64,000 nucleotides of DNA, taken from the NCBI GenBank assembly GCA_002730525.1, contig PCAK01000028.1, positions 1 to 64,000 of the forward strand, read 5' to 3'. The translations under genes and the position numbers were made by a program. The notes beneath the pieces were generated by a model. That model saw only the letters and a list, made by a program, of their open reading frames with translations. It was not told the DNA's origin and searched no databases. Positions 35,570 to 47,309 of the stretch are shown in pieces; position 1 is the stretch's first letter; each line of letters opens with the position of its first letter. This stretch comes from Acidobacteriota bacterium (GTDB taxonomy: Bacteria; Acidobacteriota; Vicinamibacteria; Vicinamibacterales; UBA823).

Positions 35570-36394
35570 ATGGAACTCGTGGCCTTGCTGGATGAAGATC
35601 CGTGCGTCACACCCGACGACGAGAGCGAATCGTCAGGCTCCGGTGGCCGCGCTGTCGCCATCGCTCTGGCGCTGATCGTGGTGGCGGCAGGAGCCTACTT
35701 CTTCCTCTGGTCGTCGCCCGAACCCGAACCTGTCGCGACCGAGCGAGCGGCGCCGCCACCGCCAGCGCCCGAGGCGGAGCCCGAGCCGGAGCCCGAACCA
35801 GCCGGGCCGGCGCCCCGGCCCGAGCCAGCACCTGAGCCCGAAGCCGAACCCGAGCCGCCACCCCCGCCGACGAACGTCCTGCGGGTCACCAGCGACGTGG
35901 ACGGCGCACAGGTCTTCCTCGATCGACAGTTCCTCGGCAACACACCGCTCGACATGACCGGCCTCGAGCCTGGCCGGCACCAGGTGAACGTGGCCGCGAC
36001 CGGCTACGAAGGCATCGTGCAGACGGTCGAGATCGCCCCCGATCACCCGGTCGAGTTGAACGTCGAGTTTCGGGTGGTCCGACTCGACGAGGCGATCGAT
36101 GTCGTCCACAAGCACCGTTTCGGGTCGTGCGAGGGCCGACTGGTCGCGAACCTGCAAGGCTTCCACTACCAGACCGATCACGATGATGCCTTTTCAGTGA
36201 CACTCGACCAGGTCGATGCGTTCGAGATCGACTATCTCGACCAGACGCTGTCGCTGGAGATCCGCGGCGGGCGTACCTACAACTTCACCGACGAGCAGGA
36301 GACGGCCGACCCCCTGTTCGTCTTCCACCGCGACGTCGAGAAGGCGCGGACGCGTCTAGCCGCCGGTGATCGCCCGGCCACCGGCGGATCCTAG
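35570..36394 (+). CDS. PEGA-domain membrane protein with Pro/Glu linker
   Basis: A 274-residue bitopic protein with a 26-residue acidic N-tail and one membrane helix (AVAIALALIVVAAGAYFFLW). A ~50-residue Pro/Glu/Ala linker (codons at about 35725-35870) follows. Next is a PEGA domain (LRVTSDVDGAQVFLDRQFLG, LEPGRHQVNVAATGYEG). The last ~90 residues (FGSCEGRLVANLQGFHYQTD) form an unrecognised domain, possibly a short PH-like fold. The linker could span peptidoglycan. PEGA domains bind cell-surface partners; the role here is unknown. Confidence 0.82.
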   Translation: MELVALLDEDPCVTPDDESESSGSGGRAVAIALALIVVAAGAYFFLWSSPEPEPVATERAAPPPPAPEAEPEPEPEPAGPAPRPEPAPEPEAEPEPPPPPTNVLRVTSDVDGAQVFLDRQFLGNTPLDMTGLEPGRHQVNVAATGYEGIVQTVEIAPDHPVELNVEFRVVRLDEAIDVVHKHRFGSCEGRLVANLQGFHYQTDHDDAFSVTLDQVDAFEIDYLDQTLSLEIRGGRTYNFTDEQETADPLFVFHRDVEKARTRLAAGDRPATGGS

Positions 36395-36408
36395 CCCGAG
36401 CGCCCGGC

Positions 36409-36972
36409 ATGCCGACGCGCTGCGCCTGGGCCGGCAGCGACCCGCTGTACGTCAGGTATCACGACACCGAGTGGGGCGTCCCGCAGCACCAGGACCGGAA
36501 GCTGTTCGAGATGCTCGTGCTCGAGGGCGCCCAGGCAGGCCTGAGCTGGATCACCATCCTGCGAAAGCGAGCCGCCTACCGGAAGGCCTTCGATCGCTTC
36601 GACCCGCGCAAGGTCGCGCGCTACTCGGCTCCCGACCGGCGCCGCCTGCTCGCCGATGCCGGCATCGTGAGGAACCGCCTCAAGATCGACGCGGCCATCG
36701 GTAATGCGAAGGCGTTCCTCGAGATTCAGCAGGAATTCGGCCGGTTCGACACCTACATCTGGAAGTTCACCAACGGCCGCCCTATCCAGAACCGGTGGCG
36801 CAGGATGCGGGAGGTGCCGGCGAATACCGTCGCCAGCGACGCGATGAGCCAGGACCTCAAGCGGAGGGGGTTCAAGTTCGTCGGCTCGACGATCTGCTAC
36901 GCCTTCATGCAGGCAACCGGGATGGTCAATGACCATCTGACCGGATGTTTCCGGTATCGCGAGGTGCGATAG
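36409..36972 (+). CDS. tag: DNA-3-methyladenine glycosylase I
   Basis: A 187-residue Tag enzyme that removes 3-methyladenine from alkylated DNA. Evidence: MPTRCAWAGSDPLYVRYHDT, EWGVP, EMLVLEGAQAGLSWITIL, and the ending FKFVGSTICYAFMQATGMVN with DHLTGCF. The zinc ligands (N-terminal Cys and His, C-terminal His and Cys) are visible. Length is normal. It converges on the SpoU methyltransferase gene with a 47-base overlap of coding ends. Confidence 0.95.
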   Translation: MPTRCAWAGSDPLYVRYHDTEWGVPQHQDRKLFEMLVLEGAQAGLSWITILRKRAAYRKAFDRFDPRKVARYSAPDRRRLLADAGIVRNRLKIDAAIGNAKAFLEIQQEFGRFDTYIWKFTNGRPIQNRWRRMREVPANTVASDAMSQDLKRRGFKFVGSTICYAFMQATGMVNDHLTGCFRYREVR

Positions 36973-37810
36973 GTGTTCGCATCTCGGCGATGCGCTGCAG
37001 GACGATGCCGGCGGCGGTCGCCACGTTGATCGAGTCGACGCCGGCCGCCAGCGGAACCCGCACCGCGACATCGGCTGCCTGACGCGCCGCCTCGCTCAGG
37101 CCGTCGCCCTCGGCGCCGAGGAGCAACACGAGCCGCTTCGGTGGTGTCGACGCGACGAAACGCCCGAGCGCCAGCGCGGCCGGATCGGGCGTGAGCGCCA
37201 CGAGCGTGAAGCCGCGCGCGGTCAGTTCGGCCAGGTCGCCGGGCCACGCCGACAGCGTCGTGAACGGCAGGCGCAGGCTGGTGCCGATCGACGTCCGGAT
37301 CGCCTTGCGATAGAGCGGGTCGCAGCATCCCGGACTGAGCAGTACGGCCGCGGCGTCGAATGCCGCGGCATTCCGGAAGATCGCGCCGACGTTGTCAGGG
37401 TTGCCGACGTTGTCGAGCAGCACGAGGACGACCGGGCCCTCCCCTACGCCTGACAGCACCTCCGCCATGGGGATCGGCGGCGGACGTTCCCCCAGCGCCA
37501 AGCACCCGCGATGGAAGTGAAAGCCGGCGATCGCATCGAGGCACGCCTGCGCGGCCACGTAGACCGGTATGTCCCGTCGACCCGCATCCAGCACGTCACC
37601 CAGGGCACGGTAGGCCGACTCGGTGGCGAGGACCGACCTCGCAGAAAACCGTGAGTCGGTCAGCAGCGTGCGCACCATCCGCCGCCCCTCGGCGACGAAG
37701 AGGCCGCGCTGACGGATCAGCTCGGGGTCGGGAACGTTGCGATAGTCTGCGACACGTGGATCGTCAGGGTCCCCGATCTGGACGCGGTGGGCGTGGCCGG
37801 CCGGGCTCAC
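36926..37810 (-). CDS. SpoU/TrmH-family RNA 2'-O-methyltransferase
   Basis: A 294-residue SPOUT methyltransferase. The N-terminal substrate-binding part has ELIRQRGLFVAEGRRMVRTL. The knotted catalytic domain has VLLDNVGNPDNVGAIFRNAA, LLLGAEGDGLS and VRVPLAAGVDSINVATAAGI, the three SpoU motifs. It would methylate a ribose in rRNA or tRNA; the target cannot be fixed. ATG 37810 overlaps the stop of the upstream gene by 4 bases. Its last 47 bases overlap tag on the other strand. Confidence 0.93.
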   Translation of the reverse strand: MSPAGHAHRVQIGDPDDPRVADYRNVPDPELIRQRGLFVAEGRRMVRTLLTDSRFSARSVLATESAYRALGDVLDAGRRDIPVYVAAQACLDAIAGFHFHRGCLALGERPPPIPMAEVLSGVGEGPVVLVLLDNVGNPDNVGAIFRNAAAFDAAAVLLSPGCCDPLYRKAIRTSIGTSLRLPFTTLSAWPGDLAELTARGFTLVALTPDPAALALGRFVASTPPKRLVLLLGAEGDGLSEAARQAADVAVRVPLAAGVDSINVATAAGIVLQRIAEMRTPIAPRDTGNIRSDGH

Positions 37811-38409
37811 TGCTGGACGACGGCGCGCTTGCTCCGGTGGCGGTCGAGCACCGCGCGACCGAGCCGCTTGCTCAGATAGACCTTCGACTCGCGGTTGTCC
37901 TTGCTATTGACCTCGTACTTGATCACGTCGAACTCGAGGTTGTCGAGGACACCGCGCATGGCGTAGAACTTGTTCTTGGTCTTGACGACGATCTCGTCGA
38001 AGCCGTTGTCGAGTGCCCAGGCCTCCTGCTCCTCACTGAGCGCGCGAAAGTGCCCCTGGCCACGCCAGTCCCGCCGCGTCGCGCCGATCCAGCTGTAGAG
38101 AATCTTGCGGTCGCGAAACCTGACGCAGTCGTTGAGTCGCGCGACCAGATCCGCGAGCTTCGGCTCGTCCTCCTCGGCACGTACCTCGTGGGCGACCTTG
38201 TACGAGACCGGCACCACGGTGCTCGGGTCGGTGGGCAGCGGCGCTTCGGCCATGAGGATCTGATGATCCCGACCGTCCAGGCGCCCGATGACTTCGGCCG
38301 ACGTCTTCCGCCGGGGGAACTCGCCGAAGTACTCCTCGATGTACTGAATCTCCAGCGCGCCCTGCTGTAGCCCGTACTGCCGGATGTTGTACTCGACCGA
38401 TTCGGTCAT
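37807..38409 (-). CDS. GNAT-like acetyltransferase of unknown substrate
   Basis: A 200-residue protein with an acetyl-CoA-binding-like segment RRDWRGQGHFRALSEEQEAW, then a GNAT-like end (GFDEIVVKTKNKFYAMRGVL, NLEFDVIKYE). The beta-strand before it, ILYSWIGATRRDW, also fits. The first 60 residues (IRQYGLQQGALEIQYIEEYF) are not familiar. ATG 38409 follows TAACAT at 6 bases. Co-transcribed with the SpoU methyltransferase through a 4-base overlap, so it may modify a translation component (inference). Confidence 0.65.
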   Translation of the reverse strand: MTESVEYNIRQYGLQQGALEIQYIEEYFGEFPRRKTSAEVIGRLDGRDHQILMAEAPLPTDPSTVVPVSYKVAHEVRAEEDEPKLADLVARLNDCVRFRDRKILYSWIGATRRDWRGQGHFRALSEEQEAWALDNGFDEIVVKTKNKFYAMRGVLDNLEFDVIKYEVNSKDNRESKVYLSKRLGRAVLDRHRSKRAVVQQ

Positions 38410-38415
38410 CGTCTG

Positions 38416-38421
38416 ATGTTA
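38416..38421 (-). promoter_or_regulatory. -10-like hexamer before the GNAT-like/SpoU pair
   Basis: TAACAT on the minus strand, 6 bases before ATG 38409, without a Shine-Dalgarno sequence. Confidence 0.33.
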
Positions 38422-38440
38422 ACCCCAGAACCCGCCCGGA

Positions 38441-42169
<3,729 letters not shown>

Positions 42170-42188
42170 CGTTCGTTCCCGTGAACCT

Positions 42189-43184
42189 CTATGCGGCGGG
42201 CGTGGCCTTGCGCCGCCGCGCCGGCCTGCGGGCCGCCTGTGCCGGCGCCCGCACGCCGCTGGCGAGCAGCACCGTGAACGGATCGCCCGACAGGTGTGCG
42301 CCCACTTGCACCGTCACACCCGTCAGGCCGCTGCCGCGCATCAACTCGGCCAGCTTCGCGTCAGTGAACCCGAGCCAGCGGTCGCCCAGCCGTTCCTGCA
42401 CCCACTGCTGGTCGTGGGCGCGGAGATCGACGACGAGCACCCGCCCCGACGGGCGAACGATGCGGGCGGCCTCGGCGACCGCACGGCCTGGATCGTCGGC
42501 ATGGTGCAGCGCCTGCGACAAGATGGCCGCATCCACCGCGCTATCCGTCAGCGGCAACTGATCGAGCTCGCCCCGCTTCCAGCTGACGTTGGTCACTCGC
42601 CGCCGGCGCGCCAGTGCGCGAGCGCGCTGGAGGACACGGTCCGAGCGGTCCACCGCCACGACCCGCCGCGCCCAGCGAGCCACTTCGAGGGTGAGGAACC
42701 CTTCCCCGCACCCCAGGTCGGCGACCTCCAGCGGTGGCAGCAGCGATCCGAGGGCGCGAGCCCAGGCGGCCCAGCTGCGACCGGGCACGAACTGCCGGCC
42801 CTCACTGGCGTCGGCGCTGCCGTGCCCCTCGATCGTCTCCCGCCGGATCCGCACCACCTCACGCAGCTGCGCGTCATCCGCACGGGCCGGCCCGCTCGTC
42901 GCGACCTCGGCGAACTGGCTCCTGAGCAGCGACCAGAGCGAGGCCAGCGAACCGCCCGCCTCGAGGTCGGGCGAGAGGCGGTAGTAGGCGTAGCCCCCGT
43001 CGCGCGACTCGGTGACCAGACCGGCCTCCTTCAGAAGGCCCAGATGCCTCGAGACTCCGGACTGGGCGATTCCGAGAATCTCGGTCAGTTCCGTCACATT
43101 GAGCCGCTCGACCGCGAGCAGGCGCAGCAGGCGCAGCCGCGCGTCGTCGCCGAGCAGGCGATACAGCGAACTGAGATGCTTCAA
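42189..43184 (-). CDS. ArsR-type regulator fused to a SAM-dependent methyltransferase domain (SahR-like)
   Basis: About 331 residues. The N-terminal winged helix has [40 protein letters not shown] and [10 protein letters not shown]. The C-terminal Rossmann methyltransferase has [28 protein letters not shown] and [20 protein letters not shown]. Such fusions just before metH resemble SahR, which senses S-adenosylhomocysteine through the methyltransferase domain; this role is inferred. Cys metal-site motifs of arsenic sensors are absent. The start is uncertain: TTG 43184 gives the family-like [11 protein letters not shown], while GTG 43226 would place the palindromic operator inside the gene and add an odd IYIYLYRF stretch. 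Confidence 0.85.
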   Translation of the reverse strand: MKHLSSLYRLLGDDARLRLLRLLAVERLNVTELTEILGIAQSGVSRHLGLLKEAGLVTESRDGGYAYYRLSPDLEAGGSLASLWSLLRSQFAEVATSGPARADDAQLREVVRIRRETIEGHGSADASEGRQFVPGRSWAAWARALGSLLPPLEVADLGCGEGFLTLEVARWARRVVAVDRSDRVLQRARALARRRRVTNVSWKRGELDQLPLTDSAVDAAILSQALHHADDPGRAVAEAARIVRPSGRVLVVDLRAHDQQWVQERLGDRWLGFTDAKLAELMRGSGLTGVTVQVGAHLSGDPFTVLLASGVRAPAQAARRPARRRKATPAA

Positions 43185-43187
43185 AAC

Positions 43188-43211
43188 ATCTATGAATCTA
43201 TATAAATAGAT
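43188..43211 (-). promoter_or_regulatory. Probable operator of the metH operon (palindrome ATCTAT-4-ATAGAT)
   Basis: A perfect 6+6 palindrome with a 4-base centre spans 43196-43211 (ATCTATATAAATAGAT on the plus strand). A further ATCTAT copy lies at 43188-43193. The site is the only strongly AT-rich patch in this region and sits just before the TTG start of the ArsR-like gene, where bound repressor would cover the promoter. Confidence 0.6.
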
Positions 43212-43467
43212 ATATATTTGCAACACTGGACGGACCGATCGGCCTTGCGCTCGAAGGGGCGCAGCTCGTCGGCCGCCTGGCGTACGGCGACGCCCCGCGC
43301 GCCGAGCGACGAGTGGCTCCGCTTCGGCGTCGGCGCGCTCCAGGCGCCGGGTGGTGGATCTACCTGGCCAGGTCGGCGAGGGTCAGAGAGATCTACGAGG
43401 GTTGAGCGATGCGTTCTCGCTCACGACATGGTGTCATCAGCCGCCTCGCGGGCTCCGCCTGGGCACC

Positions 43468-43719
43468 CTAGTGAGTCGCGTCGGCGGATGGACCGACCAG
43501 CCACTCGACGATCTGCTCACGGGTCCAGCGGTGATCATCGTTCAGGTGCACGATGATGACGCCGAGGGCCAGCTTCTTCCGGCAGCCGGCGTGCGGGCAT
43601 CGACGCACGGTTCCCTCGAGGCACTCGAACAATCGATCGAGCTGCTGCGGTCGACCCTTGCCCGGGTCAGCCGGCAGCAGGTACATCTCCCGCTCACCGC
43701 GATCCTGAGATCCGACCAT
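43468..43719 (-). CDS. Small conserved protein with Cys pair and HLNDDH motif
   Basis: An 83-residue protein. Cysteines in RRCPHAGCRKKLALG and histidines in VIIVHLNDDHRWTREQIVEW look like a zinc-binding cluster, and the HLND-HxWTRExI pattern recurs in small conserved bacterial and phage proteins. ATG 43719 is preceded by AAGGAGG at a normal distance, which supports real translation. The 240 bases between this gene and the metH-operon operator have no recognisable gene. Function unknown. Confidence 0.7.
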   Translation of the reverse strand: MVGSQDRGEREMYLLPADPGKGRPQQLDRLFECLEGTVRRCPHAGCRKKLALGVIIVHLNDDHRWTREQIVEWLVGPSADATH

Positions 43720-43820
43720 GGGTCGCCTCCTTCGCGTCGACCGCCAGTCTACCCCAAAGCGGGAGGCCGAGTGGACGCAGGGCGTGGGAGCGCGGACGTG
43801 AAGCGGGACGCGCGGAGGTG

Positions 43821-44351
43821 CTACCGACTGGCGTCGGCGATGCGCTGCTTGAGGATCTCGTCGATCAGGAACAGATCGGTCAGCAGCGTCCGGACGTGAA
43901 TCGAGGCGTTCAGGTTGTCAACGAGCTGCGAACTGATCGCCGACTGCGCGAGAGCCAGGCGCAGCGCCGACTGGGCGTCACCCGCATCGCGTTCCAGCAT
44001 CTGGATGAATGCCTCGTAGATATCGGCCGAGTCGACCTTCCGTCGTAGGCCGCCCCAAGGGCGCACGAGCGCCCTGACCCACCGAAGTATTCGCCGAAGG
44101 CCTGCTCGCCGCGGCGGCGCATCCCTTGACGCATCGCCTCGGCCAACGGCGTCGACGACGAGCGCTCGAAAGATGCCGGCAAGGCCCGTGAGGGCGGTGT
44201 CGGCACGCGTCAGATACTCGCGCACCTGGCCGCCGGTCTGCGAGCCGGGAGCACCCGAGACCCCCTGCGCGGCATACGCCAGCATGAACTCGTAGCTTTC
44301 CTCGATGGCGTTGCACCGATCGTGCAACTGCTCCTGCGCCGTCTTCGACAA
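43821..44351 (-). CDS. Conserved hypothetical protein downstream of cytochrome b
   Basis: A 176-residue helical protein with a TTG start 24 bases after the cytochrome b gene. The beginning (CNAIEESYEFMLAYAAQGV) and end (SAISSQLVDNLNASIHVRTL, LTDLFLIDEILKQRI) look like well-conserved helices. The middle (DASRDAPPRRAGLRRILRWV) is Arg/Pro-rich, and a neighbouring frame there reads MRQGMRRRGEQAFGEYF, so a local pair of compensating indels is possible. No catalytic motif is seen. Context suggests a role with the membrane redox genes upstream. Confidence 0.6.
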   Translation of the reverse strand: MSKTAQEQLHDRCNAIEESYEFMLAYAAQGVSGAPGSQTGGQVREYLTRADTALTGLAGIFRALVVDAVGRGDASRDAPPRRAGLRRILRWVRALVRPWGGLRRKVDSADIYEAFIQMLERDAGDAQSALRLALAQSAISSQLVDNLNASIHVRTLLTDLFLIDEILKQRIADASR

Positions 44352-44375
44352 AGCAGATCTCGGAATCGAATCGGT

Positions 44376-45206
44376 CTAGCGCTGGCCCGAGCTTCCTTCG
44401 GACCTAGCGGCCCACTGCTCGGGATCGTGATGCTCGACATAGTGACGGCGATCGATCCAGCCCAGAATCATCGACCAGGTAATCCACCGTTTCTCGGGGC
44501 GGATGCCGAAGTAGACGTGGGCGATCACGAGCGTCACGAGCGAGACAGCCGACAAACCGTGAACGACGTAGATCATCCCCCACGTCGGGTCGGTGAAGAT
44601 GTAGGGATCACGGGCCCACAGCGGCGTGTCGATGCGGAACATCATGAGAATGCCGGTCACGATCACGAGTCCGCCGGTCAGCGTGATCACGTGGTGATAG
44701 AGGCGATTCTCGAGCGGATACTTGCCGTGCTTCCGGGGCGCCGGGGCGTCCTGCCCGACGCTCCTTTTGAAGCGGCTGGTCGCGTCGCTGATGTCCTTTG
44801 GCCCGACCAGCATGGCCGAAAGGCCGAGCCAGAACGTCGCATGGATCGTGTGGTAGACGACCGACAGCGTCAGCACGACGCCGGCAACCCAGTGGATCGT
44901 GACCCACGGGAACTGGATGCCGATCACCGGCAGGAAGCCGGTCAACAGCAACGCCAGCATCGAGGCCGCCATGACCCAGTGAAACACCCGCGACGCCAGG
45001 GAGTGCCGCGCGACCTTCTCGGGCACGCCGGCCAGCGCCGCCTCATCGATCGGCTGGGCTTCCTCCTTCACGAAGAACGCCAGCCAGACGGCATGGGCCC
45101 CAACGAACAGGATCCCGAGCGCCGACGCGACGTATAGCAGGTCCCACGAGATTCGGATCAGGACCTCCTGGCCCCACGGGTCGGTCCCCCACGTCAGGAA
45201 GTTCAT
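44376..45206 (-). CDS. Di-heme cytochrome b (cytochrome b561/Ni-hydrogenase type)
   Basis: A 276-residue membrane protein with about five helices. It has His-containing helices ASRVFHWVMAASMLALLLTG, VTIHWVAGVVLTLSVVYHTI, LYHHVITLTGGLVIVTGILM and MIYVVHGLSAVSLVTLVIAH, giving paired heme b ligands. Such subunits pass electrons between a periplasmic enzyme and the quinone pool. It starts directly at the stop of the FAD-subunit gene (adjacent codons), so it probably serves that oxidoreductase. Confidence 0.88.
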   Translation of the reverse strand: MNFLTWGTDPWGQEVLIRISWDLLYVASALGILFVGAHAVWLAFFVKEEAQPIDEAALAGVPEKVARHSLASRVFHWVMAASMLALLLTGFLPVIGIQFPWVTIHWVAGVVLTLSVVYHTIHATFWLGLSAMLVGPKDISDATSRFKRSVGQDAPAPRKHGKYPLENRLYHHVITLTGGLVIVTGILMMFRIDTPLWARDPYIFTDPTWGMIYVVHGLSAVSLVTLVIAHVYFGIRPEKRWITWSMILGWIDRRHYVEHHDPEQWAARSEGSSGQR

Positions 45207-46205
45207 CTACGCCTCCGCGCGAATCGAGCGCTTCACCAGATTCCGCATCAGGGGAATCTTGTAGCCGTTGTGCCGCAGCGCGCGCGCGCCGCGAACCGCG
45301 AGTTCGCCGGCCCGCTCGGCCGTGGCCTCGTCCCGTGACCCACCACGCAGCGCGCCTTCCACCGCAGTCAGCCGCATCGGATACGGGGCCACACCGTTGA
45401 CCACGACCCGGGCATCCTCGATCGTGCTGCCGCTCACGCGAAGTGCCGTCGCCACATTCACCAGCGGGAAGTCCCACACCTGGCGGTCGCGCACTTTCTC
45501 GAAGTAGAACGTCGCGCCGGCCCAGGTCGAGGGAATCCTAACGGCCGCGAGCAGGTCGCCCGGCTCCAGGACAGTCATCCGCGTGATGTCGATGCTCGGG
45601 CCGATGAAGTAGTCGGCCGCGTCCATGACTCGCTCGCCGCCCGCGGTCTGCACTACCATCTGCGCGTCGAGCGCGATGAGCGCCGGCGCCGTGTCGGACG
45701 GGTTGACGGCGACGCAGCGGTCGGCCCCGAAAATGGCGTGCTCGCGATTCATCGACGTCGGCGTGTCGGCGTAACAGATGTTGCCGCCGGCCCGATAGCA
45801 GGTCCAGCCGTCGCGGTAGTACCAGCACCGCGTGTCCTGGCTGTTGTTGCCGCCGATCGTCCCCTGATTCCTAATCTGCGGTGACGCGACCAGTTCGGCC
45901 GCCTGCTGCAGCAGGCCGTAGCGCTCCCGAATGTCCGGGTGGCGCACGATGTCGGTCAGCGGCGTCATCGCACCAATCTCGAGACCGTCGGCTGTAGATT
46001 CGATCCCCTTGAGCGCGTCGATGCCGCCGAGATCGACGACAACCGAGGGCCGCTTCACGCGGTCCTTGAACCAGTCGAAGGAGTCGAGGCCGCCGGCCAT
46101 CACCCAGGCCTGCTCGCCATGCTCTCGGAGCAGCGCCGCAGCGTCTTCCACGTTGGCCGGCTGGAACAGTTCGAACGCGGACATCATGTCGCGAATCACG
46201 GCCAT
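45207..46205 (-). CDS. FAD-binding subunit of a molybdenum hydroxylase (PaoB-like, Cys-rich insert)
   Basis: A 332-residue CoxM/PaoB-type subunit. FAD motifs are AWVMAGGLDSFD and the segment IRNQGTIGGNNSQDTRCWYY. Four cysteines, Cys127, Cys136, Cys144 and Cys164, surround the second motif, an arrangement like the extra [4Fe-4S] site in PaoB and 4-hydroxybenzoyl-CoA reductase beta subunits (inference). It would carry electrons from the 2Fe-2S subunit. A strong GGAGGAGG precedes ATG 46205; ATG 46184 is an alternative. The partner large subunit is absent nearby. Confidence 0.88.
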   Translation of the reverse strand: MAVIRDMMSAFELFQPANVEDAAALLREHGEQAWVMAGGLDSFDWFKDRVKRPSVVVDLGGIDALKGIESTADGLEIGAMTPLTDIVRHPDIRERYGLLQQAAELVASPQIRNQGTIGGNNSQDTRCWYYRDGWTCYRAGGNICYADTPTSMNREHAIFGADRCVAVNPSDTAPALIALDAQMVVQTAGGERVMDAADYFIGPSIDITRMTVLEPGDLLAAVRIPSTWAGATFYFEKVRDRQVWDFPLVNVATALRVSGSTIEDARVVVNGVAPYPMRLTAVEGALRGGSRDEATAERAGELAVRGARALRHNGYKIPLMRNLVKRSIRAEA

Positions 46206-46416
46206 GATGATTACCTCCTCCTAAGATGCGCGAACCGCGAAGGCCTGATCGGCCGGCGGCCATGACGCATGCGCACTCGATTGCGAATCAGAGCGTCGAA
46301 GTTCGTCGTGACCTTCCGTACCCACCGCGAGCCACCAGCCAGACTCCATGGTCAGGCCTGACCCGAAGGTCGCGCGCGTAGGTTCAACGTCGGTCATTGT
46401 CACGCCTGTCAGTTGG
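46206..46416. other. Gap where a molybdenum-binding large subunit gene would be expected
   Basis: These 211 bases lie between the 2Fe-2S and FAD subunit genes. A 60-codon frame (46403 to 46221, minus, MTMTDVEPTRATFGSGL at its start) begins 13 bases after the 2Fe-2S stop and ends at the ribosome binding site of the FAD gene. It shows no motif of a large subunit but is placed as if it were the two ends of a deleted gene. This reading is speculative. Confidence 0.3.
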
Positions 46417-47049
46417 TCACGCCTGCCGCATGTTCTCGGCGGCCTGCTCCATCGTATTCAGGATCTTGTTGTAGTCCGCACAGCGGCAGAGGTTGCCCGA
46501 CAGCCCGTGCGCCAGGTCGGCGCGCGACGGATTCGGGTTGTCCTGCAGGTATCCCACCGCGGCCATCACGTAGCCGGACATGCAGAACGCGCACTGGAAG
46601 CCCTGCTCGTTGACGATGGCCTGCTGCACCGGGTGCAGGGTTCCGTCCTCGGCCGCGAGCCCCTCGATCGTCCTGACCGAACGGCCTCGCACGCTGTGCG
46701 TCAGGATCGAGCACGAGTAGTGCGGGACCTCGTCGATGAGGACGGTGCAGGCGCCGCACTCGGACCGGTCGCAGCCGATCTTCGTGCCGGTCAACCCCAG
46801 CTTGTAGCGCAGCGTCGTCGCCAGCGTTTCCTGGCGCATGACGTCGACGCGGCGCTGCTGCCCGTTCACGGTTATCGTGATGAGCCGCTCGACGGCGCCC
46901 GGCGACGTCGGCTGGGCGAAGATGGAGCCCGCGCCCCGGAACATGTAGTTCGCCGATCCCACCGCGGCGCCCGCCGCGATGACACCCTTGATGAAGTTTC
47001 GACGGGAAACTCCAGGATCAGCCGCTTCAGTGATCTCGATGTCAGCCAT
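46417..47049 (-). CDS. 2Fe-2S subunit of a molybdenum hydroxylase with Tat signal (PaoA-like)
   Basis: A 210-residue protein. A Tat signal (SRRNFIKG, then GVIAAGAAVGSANYMF) comes first. The plant-type 2Fe-2S domain has CDRSECGACTVLID and the C-terminal 2Fe-2S domain has CAFCMSGYVMAA and NLCRCADYNKI, eight cysteines in all. E. coli PaoA is also a Tat-exported iron-sulfur subunit, so a periplasmic oxidoreductase is likely. ATG 47049 follows AAGGTGA; the in-frame TTG at 47070 is less likely. Confidence 0.9.
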   Translation of the reverse strand: MADIEITEAADPGVSRRNFIKGVIAAGAAVGSANYMFRGAGSIFAQPTSPGAVERLITITVNGQQRRVDVMRQETLATTLRYKLGLTGTKIGCDRSECGACTVLIDEVPHYSCSILTHSVRGRSVRTIEGLAAEDGTLHPVQQAIVNEQGFQCAFCMSGYVMAAVGYLQDNPNPSRADLAHGLSGNLCRCADYNKILNTMEQAAENMRQA

Positions 47050-47171
47050 GGATTCGATCACCTTTCTCAACGTTCACGCCGAAAAACCCAAACTCCGTTC
47101 GGCCGGAGCCAGCCAGGACCCCGCCGTCGAGCCTCGAACAGACGACCCCTGTAGCCAGCGATGCGCCCCGG

Positions 47172-47199
47172 ATCATACTACGCTCGGGAGCCGTGAAAA
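47172..47199 (-). promoter_or_regulatory. Possible promoter of the PaoA/PaoB-like operon
   Basis: On the minus strand TTTTCA (47199-47194), a 16-base spacer and TATGAT (47177-47172), about 120 bases before ATG 47049. Confidence 0.33.
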
Positions 47200-47309
47200 A
47201 CCCAATATTCCAGTCCCAGGCGGCCTCCCGCAGGTCCCGGGCACGACCCGACCGACGGCGGTAGCGTCGTGGACGAAAACCTGGTGTTTCTCCGTGTTTT
47301 CGCCTGATT

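Noticed and set aside
35725-35870. Low-complexity Pro/Glu coding stretch considered as a tandem repeat or assembly artefact
   Set aside because: No fixed repeat unit, frame intact, and it fits a linker between membrane helix and PEGA domain.
43185-43226. GTG 43226 as start of the ArsR-methyltransferase gene
   Set aside because: It would add IYIYLYRF, unlike the family, lacks a ribosome binding site and would bury the palindrome in coding sequence; TTG 43184 was preferred, though not proven.
42170-43467. Cobalamin or S-adenosylhomocysteine riboswitch upstream of metH
   Set aside because: The gap before metH is 19 bases, and upstream of the regulator gene I could not find a B12-box-like or pseudoknot arrangement, only the palindrome.
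47274-47302. Hairpin CGAAAAC...GTTTTCG after the prolyl oligopeptidase stop as an intrinsic terminator
   Set aside because: The stem is only 7 bp with a 15-base loop, and no T-tract follows on either strand.
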